The position numbers and the translations under genes were made by a program. From Spartobacteria bacterium (GTDB taxonomy: Bacteria; Verrucomicrobiota; Verrucomicrobiia; Chthoniobacterales; Chthoniobacteraceae): a stretch of 6,108 bases of DNA. Shown in pieces: positions 5,989 through 6,108 of the stretch (position 1 is its first letter; each line of letters begins with the position of its first letter). The notes under the pieces were generated by a model. That model was not told the origin of the DNA. It saw only the letters and a list, made by a program, of their open reading frames with translations, and did no database searches. The stretch covers positions 1 to 6,108 of the forward strand of contig JANXZI010000697.1 in assembly GCA_025355595.1 (NCBI GenBank), in the 5' to 3' direction.

Positions 5989-6025
5989 TTGACAATGGAC
6001 GGCAAGTGGAAGGTTCCGAAAATAG

Positions 6026-6108
6026 CCCAGTGCTTCAGCACTGGGAAAAGGGCCAGAAAAAAGGCGACAAGTCCCGCAAGGGACGGCAGAACGGTTCTTC
6101 CATCCCTT
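6026..6108. repeat. REP/BIME-like palindrome cluster, cut by the window end
   Basis: The first hairpin is CCCAGTGC-ttca-GCACTGGG (6026-6045), an 8-bp perfect stem. The second is GTCCC-gcaa-GGGAC (6071-6084) with a GNRA-type loop. The last bases, ttcttccatccctt (6095-6108), match the reverse complement of aagggacggcagaa (6078-6091) at 12 of 14 positions, so a second, inverted unit appears to begin at the edge. This pairing of conserved hairpins with a head-to-head partner is the layout of REP/BIME repeats, which are often mobilised by RAYT (TnpA_REP) transposases elsewhere in the genome. No RAYT gene is in the window. Confidence 0.6.

Noticed and set aside
5989..6024. TTGACA at 5989-5994 as a sigma-70 promoter
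   Set aside because: No acceptable -10 box at 16-18 nt; the nearest AT-rich word (aaaata, 6019) is 24 nt away and no gene follows within the window.

Overview
The window looks like a piece of a high-GC chromosome from a Verrucomicrobiota-type bacterium (or a relative in the PVC group). This is inferred from the gene mix, not from a marker gene: a sulfatase tail, a membrane-anchored Hanks-type kinase with a beta-rich extracytoplasmic tail, a soluble multi-PAS histidine kinase paired with a NarL/LuxR regulator, a small PUR-domain protein, and intergenic DNA full of heptad-periodic and REP-like palindromes. All five recognisable coding regions lie on the + strand.

Layout: (1) 1-237 is the C-terminal end of a sulfatase cut by the window edge. 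(2) 261-507 is a 247-bp dispersed-repeat copy with near-perfect terminal inverted repeats and inner arms made of 7-nt-periodic TAAC units. (3) 508-671 is a leader without a recognisable gene, ending in a strong Shine-Dalgarno. (4) 672-5255 is a three-gene signalling cluster: a Ser/Thr kinase with one transmembrane segment (672-2351), a cytoplasmic four-PAS HisKA_3 histidine kinase (2371-4602, 19 nt downstream), and a NarL/FixJ-type response regulator (4599-5255, ATGA overlap with the kinase). (5) 5276-5523 is a second, 248-bp copy of the same repeat, in the opposite orientation. (6) 5656-5886 is a PUR-domain nucleic-acid-binding protein, preceded by a dyad-rich leader and followed by a foldable inverted-repeat region (5888-5988). 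(7) 6026-6108 is a REP/BIME-like palindrome cluster running off the end.

Working model: histidine kinase and response regulator form a translationally coupled two-component pair that senses a cytoplasmic or diffusible signal through PAS domains. The Hanks kinase, probably co-transcribed, could add an envelope signal or phosphorylate components of the pair. That cross-talk is inference from gene order only.

The least explained objects are non-coding. Two oppositely oriented copies of a ~248-bp element bracket the signalling cluster, share ends (gggcaatcgcatc) and carry a long inverted repeat with a strict 7-nt period. No transposase, CRISPR array, tRNA or rRNA was seen, and no wholly new protein system is evident.
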